A stretch of 43,035 bases of DNA from DATMNR01 sp963702765 (GTDB taxonomy: Bacteria; Chloroflexota; Ktedonobacteria; Ktedonobacterales; Ktedonobacteraceae): positions 1 to 43,035 of the forward strand of contig CAVPEB010000074.1 of the NCBI GenBank assembly GCA_963702765.1, written 5' to 3'. Positions 42,927 to 43,035 of the stretch are shown here, piece after piece (positions within the stretch are counted from its first letter, which is position 1; every line of letters begins with the position of its first letter). The notes below the pieces were generated by a model. It had not been told where the DNA came from. It saw only the letters and a list, made by a program, of their open reading frames with translations, and did not search any database. The position numbers and the translations under genes were made by a program.

Positions 42927-43010
42927 GCCGAAGTGGTGAAATCGGTAGACACGCAACGTTCAGGGCGTTGTACTCGAAAGGGTGTGGGGGTTCGAGTCCC
43001 CCCTTCGGCA
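42927..43010 (+). tRNA. tRNA-Leu (anticodon CAG)
   Basis: 84 bases with the acceptor stem gccgaag/cttcggc, D-arm with ggtagac, anticodon stem caacg/cgttg around loop ttcaggg (anticodon CAG, reading CUG), a long class II variable arm (tactcgaaagggtgt), the T-arm ggggg-ttcgagt-ccccc, and discriminator A. The CCA end is not encoded. Long variable arm and A73 fit leucine. Confidence 0.95.
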
Positions 43011-43035
43011 TGCCGAACAAGATACTCGGTCCCCC

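Overview
The window looks like chromosomal DNA from a Ktedonobacteria-type Chloroflexota (filamentous, monoderm, F420-using). This is inferred from gene content, not from a marker gene. Clues are a DUF4012 protein, an ECF41/SigJ-type sigma factor, two F420-dependent DUF385-type oxidoreductases plus an LLM-type oxidoreductase, a 7-TM sensor-like protein ending in a YDIDTIINKAL-type core, very long Ala/Thr/Gln-rich adaptor coiled coils, and mid-GC sequence with AGGAG ribosome binding sites. UGA, UAG and UAA are all used as stops.

Layout. 1-4383: a DUF4012 membrane-anchored protein (+) converging on a cytosolic GH13 amylase-family enzyme (-). 4827-20670: a MacB-type export region. It begins with a free-standing permease with a long Gly-rich insert. 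A five-unit degenerate repeat array follows, then a ~6.5 kb cassette present twice in tandem: HlyD-like adaptor, ABC ATPase, MacB-type permease, zinc-ribbon membrane protein, CPBP-like membrane protein. The copies are damaged in different subunits. Copy 1 has an intact adaptor and a frameshifted permease; copy 2 has an intact permease and an adaptor without its N-terminus. Together they still encode one complete set. The junction between them sits at a 20-bp perfect hairpin of REP-like sequence.

20788-24885: an orphan sugar-binding lipoprotein, a small four-helix membrane protein, and an IS607-family element (serine recombinase plus TnpB lacking the usual Cys zinc finger) with a promoter that predicts a leaderless transcript. 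24886-30974: M20 peptidase, an F420 oxidoreductase/ECF41 sigma pair, small membrane protein, cupin, Hsp20 and DUF2254 protein. 30978-35923: three genes with probable lesions close together: an LLM oxidoreductase with a -1 frameshift, a formyltransferase with an in-frame TGA between its two domains, and a secreted seven-repeat propeller-like protein with TGA at codon 3. 36039-39875: DinB protein, TetR/F420-oxidoreductase pair facing a methyltransferase with twin palindromic operators, isochorismatase-family hydrolase, small zinc-ribbon protein.

39965-43010: a polyphosphate-type operon (Ppx/GppA fused to half a CHAD domain, then the other CHAD half, then an HD protein) and a tRNA-Leu(CAG) with a strong promoter.

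The most distinctive things are the doubled export cassette with complementary lesions, the cluster of lesions at 31-35 kb, the CHAD domain split over two overlapping genes, and the families of palindromic intergenic repeats.
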